From an uncultured Sphingobium sp. (GTDB lineage Bacteria > Pseudomonadota > Alphaproteobacteria > Sphingomonadales > Sphingomonadaceae), in assembly GCA_946479185.1 (NCBI GenBank), contig CAMLFF010000091.1:1-10124 (forward strand): a DNA stretch of 10,124 bases. The letters are read 5' to 3'. The notes under the pieces are model-generated. The model saw only the letters and a list, made by a program, of their open reading frames with translations. It did no database searches and was not told where the DNA came from. The translations under genes were made by a program, and so were the position numbers. Positions 8,405-10,124 of the stretch are shown here, piece after piece; the first letter of the stretch is position 1, and every line of letters begins with the position of its first letter.

Positions 8405-9502
8405 TCAGCTATGCAGGAAGTGCATCACGTCGCCATCCTGCACGACATAGGCCTTGCCCTCAGCGCGTAGCTTGCCAGCTTCACGCGCCTTGGCTTCGCC
8501 GCCGAGCGAGATGAAATCATCATAAGCGATGGTTTCCGCGCGGATGAAGCCCTTCTGGAAATCGGTGTGGATTTCGCCCGCAGCTTCCGGCGCGCTCGCG
8601 CCCTTGTGGACGGTCCATGCCCGCGCTTCCTTGGGGCCGACGGTGAAGAAGGTGAGCAGGTGGAGCAGCTCATAGCCTGCGCGGATCACGCGGGCGAGGC
8701 CGGCCTCGTGCAGGCCCATTTCCTCAAGAAACTCGGTGCGCTCGTCCAGCGCCATCGTCACCAGATCGGCCTCGATGGCGGCAGATACGATGACGGCCAT
8801 CGCGCCCTCGGCCTTGGCCTTCTCGAACACGCGGGCGCTGAAGTCATTGCCTTCTGCGGCCTTCTCTTCCTCCACGTTGCAGACGTAGAGCACTGGCTTG
8901 GACGTCAGCAATTGCGCCTGATTGAAGATGCGGATTTCTTCCTCGTCAGTCATTTCCACGAGGCGCGCAGGCTTGCCTTCGCGCAGCAGATCAAGCGCGC
9001 GGCCCAGCACGGCGGCGGCAACCTTGGCCTCCTTGTCGCCGCCGTTGGCCTTCTTCTGGAAGGCAGGCACGCGCTTTTCGAGGCTTTCAAGGTCGGAGAG
9101 CATCAGCTCGGTTTCGACCGTCTCGGCGTCAGCAATCGGATCGACCTTGTTGTCGACATGCTGAATGTCGTCATTCTCGAAGCAGCGCAGCACATGGACG
9201 ATGGCGTCCACCTCGCGGATATTGCCGAGGAACTGGTTGCCCAGCCCCTCACCCTTGGATGCGCCGCGCACGAGGCCTGCGATATCGACAAAGGCAAGCT
9301 GCGTCGGGATGGTCTTCTGGCTGCCAGCGATCTCGGCCAGCTTGTCCAGTCGTGGGTCAGGCACGCTCACCTGACCGACATTCGGCTCAATGGTGCAGAA
9401 GGGATAATTGGCCGCCTGCGCTGCCTGCGTCTCGGTCAGCGCATTGAAGAGGGTCGATTTGCCGACATTGGGAAGACCGACGATGCCGCATTTGAAACCC
9501 AT
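8405..9502 (-). CDS. ychF: YchF (OLA1-type) redox-sensitive ATPase
   Basis: YchF is a universally conserved Obg-related P-loop protein that prefers ATP to GTP, binds ribosomes and affects stress responses. The 365-residue sequence (usual length about 363) has the P-loop GLPNVGKST (9-17), the switch segment DIAGLVRGASKGEGLGNQFL (73-92), and CFENDDIQHV (107-116) carrying the His (115) that corresponds to the family's catalytic histidine. NVEE (209-212) replaces the NKxD guanine motif, which is the basis of ATP preference. A coiled-coil arm follows at about 130-180, and a C-terminal TGS domain (about 281-364) ends with DGDVMHF. The redox-sensitive Cys5 known from E. coli is conserved. The last residues (LHS) differ from the common FxFNV end. 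The ATG is fixed by MGFKCGIVG; no strong Shine-Dalgarno sequence is visible. It is followed by the MaoC-like gene. Confidence 0.97.
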   Translation of the reverse strand: MGFKCGIVGLPNVGKSTLFNALTETQAAQAANYPFCTIEPNVGQVSVPDPRLDKLAEIAGSQKTIPTQLAFVDIAGLVRGASKGEGLGNQFLGNIREVDAIVHVLRCFENDDIQHVDNKVDPIADAETVETELMLSDLESLEKRVPAFQKKANGGDKEAKVAAAVLGRALDLLREGKPARLVEMTDEEEIRIFNQAQLLTSKPVLYVCNVEEEKAAEGNDFSARVFEKAKAEGAMAVIVSAAIEADLVTMALDERTEFLEEMGLHEAGLARVIRAGYELLHLLTFFTVGPKEARAWTVHKGASAPEAAGEIHTDFQKGFIRAETIAYDDFISLGGEAKAREAGKLRAEGKAYVVQDGDVMHFLHS

Positions 9503-9514
9503 GACTGCTTGCTC

Positions 9515-9520
9515 ATTCTA
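9515..9520 (-). promoter_or_regulatory. candidate -10 box of ychF (TAGAAT)
   Basis: TAGAAT on the minus strand matches TATAAT at five of six bases and lies 12 bases before the ychF ATG. Transcription starting about 7 bases downstream would give a leader of only a few bases. No good -35 hexamer occurs at 16-18 bases upstream, because that stretch is the hairpin ending at 9534. It may be a chance match. Confidence 0.25.
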
Positions 9521-9527
9521 AGGAAGA

Positions 9528-9557
9528 GGAAAAGCCGCCCGATAGTCGCTCGGCGGC
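9528..9557 (-). terminator. hairpin with T-run just upstream of ychF
   Basis: On the minus strand GCCGCCGA (9557-9550) pairs with TC plus GGCGGC (9542-9534, one bulged G at 9540) around a 7-base loop, and is followed at once by TTTTCC (9533-9528). This is the shape of an intrinsic terminator pointing toward ychF. It could be a backup terminator for the phosphatase gene or a structured ychF leader element. Confidence 0.45.
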
Positions 9558-9563
9558 GATTGC

Positions 9564-9585
9564 GCCAGCCCTGTTGCGGGCAGGC
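9564..9585. repeat. short inverted repeat between ychF and the phosphatase gene
   Basis: GCC-A-GCCC (9564-9571) and GGGC-A-GGC (9578-9585) form a 7-bp stem with one A-A mismatch around the loop TGTTGC. No T-run follows on either strand, so it is not a terminator on its own. It is the middle of three hairpins in 9503-9657. Confidence 0.4.
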
Positions 9586-9598
9586 TTGCTTCCGGCAC

Positions 9599-9640
9599 AA
9601 ACGAAAATGGCCGCCACGTCATCGAGACGCAGCGGCCATT
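9599..9640 (-). terminator. intrinsic terminator of the PhoX-family gene
   Basis: A 9-bp perfect stem, AATGGCCGC (9606-9614) with GCGGCCATT (9632-9640), is extended after a CA/CA internal loop by CGTC/GACG (9617-9620 and 9626-9629) around a 5-base loop. On the minus strand it is followed by ATTTTCGTTT. It begins 17 bases after the phosphatase stop codon, the right place for rho-independent termination of that gene. Confidence 0.72.
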
Positions 9641-9657
9641 CACATTTGCTAAGCGAA

Positions 9658-10124
9658 TCAGGCGCCGACTGGCTTACCGTCTTCGCGCGTCACCACCACA
9701 GTCGCGCTGCGTGGCCGCTCGCCGGAAATGGGCCAGTTGCCGGTGGGATGCTGAATGTTCACGAAGAAGGTCTTGAGGTCCGGCGTGTAAGCAAGACCGG
9801 TGATCTCGCAACCTGCTGGGCCAACGAGGAAGCGCTTCGACTGCTTGCTCGTCTGATCGATGTAGAACATGGCGTTCTGGCCGAACGCTTGTTCAATCGT
9901 CTTGCCGGAGACGCCGGAATCGCCCGGGACGCTGTGATCGGTCTGCACCCAGAGGCGGCCTTGCGGATCGATGCGGATACCATCGGGGCTGGAGAAAGTG
10001 TCGCCGCTGATGTTGCCGACCAGATTGGTGCCGCCCGAGGACAGTGACGGATCGCCAGCGAGCAGGAAGATTTCCCAAGTGAAGCTGGTTGCCAGTGGCG
10101 AATCATCGGTCTCGCGGAACTTGA
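9658..10124 (-). CDS. PhoX-family (DUF839) phosphatase, C-terminal part; 5' end outside window
   Basis: Only the last 154 codons are visible; the reading frame is open to the right edge (first complete codon at 10122-10120), so the start lies beyond 10124. The segment shows the C-terminal blades of the PhoX/DUF839 beta-propeller: FSSPDGIRIDPQGRLWVQTD (about 43-62), then GCEITGLAYTPDLKTFFVNI (about 107-126) followed by QHP, and a closing RPRSATVVVTREDG segment near the end. PhoX proteins are Tat-exported, calcium- and iron-dependent alkaline phosphatases that release phosphate from phosphoesters in the periplasm, but other DUF839 proteins have unknown substrates, and the N-terminal signal and most metal ligands are not visible here. 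An inner ATG at 9948 is not the true start, because conserved family sequence continues upstream. A good terminator follows the TGA stop. Confidence 0.88.
   Translation of the reverse strand, partial: KFRETDDSPLATSFTWEIFLLAGDPSLSSGGTNLVGNISGDTFSSPDGIRIDPQGRLWVQTDHSVPGDSGVSGKTIEQAFGQNAMFYIDQTSKQSKRFLVGPAGCEITGLAYTPDLKTFFVNIQHPTGNWPISGERPRSATVVVTREDGKPVGA

Noticed and set aside
8567..9652. A 361-codon plus-strand open frame opposite ychF
   Set aside because: It is fully antisense to a certain YchF gene and shows no domain; it also runs through the terminator region.
9658..9948. A stand-alone 96-residue protein starting at the ATG at 9948
   Set aside because: The same frame stays open to the window edge and upstream codons encode conserved PhoX/DUF839 sequence, so this ATG is internal.

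Overview
The window is a compact, GC-rich chromosomal segment of an alphaproteobacterium. The protein sequences (MreB, MutL, YchF, MreC with a short Ala-rich tail, PBP2 with a Pro/Ala-rich tail) and the weak use of Shine-Dalgarno sequences look most like a sphingomonad (order Sphingomonadales). That placement is inferred from family resemblance, not from a search. No mobile element, CRISPR array, phage gene or toxin-antitoxin pair is visible; this is core housekeeping DNA.

Layout, left to right: a tRNA-Lys(CTT) gene on the minus strand (1-76) and a short gap; then the five-gene cell-shape operon on the minus strand, transcribed right to left as mreB (5970) - mreC - mreD - mrdA (PBP2) - rodA (ends 255). 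The last four genes are joined by 4-base start/stop overlaps (GTGA, GTGA, ATGA), which suggests translational coupling. The 154-base gap 5971-6124 separates the operon from the divergent mismatch-repair gene mutL (6125-7918, plus strand). mutL converges, with only 9 bases between the stop codons, on a minus-strand pair: ychF (8405-9502) followed 12 bases later by a MaoC-like hot-dog hydratase gene (7928-8392). A 155-base gap with three hairpins, at least one of them a good intrinsic terminator, separates ychF from the 3' part of a PhoX-family (DUF839) phosphatase gene that runs off the right edge.

The Mre/PBP2/RodA products form the elongasome. MreB filaments under the inner membrane connect through MreC and MreD to the septum-independent peptidoglycan synthase, made of the RodA glycosyltransferase and the PBP2 transpeptidase. 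All catalytic motifs of the five proteins are intact. MutL carries the metal-dependent endonuclease motif expected in bacteria without MutH. YchF is the universally conserved OLA1-type ATPase.

I found no undescribed multi-gene system. The points worth a second look are small: a Cys-Cys-His-Cys constellation in PBP2 whose spacing resembles the zinc site described in Acinetobacter PBP2, the hairpin cluster and possible near-leaderless start in front of ychF, and the PBP2 C-terminal tail.
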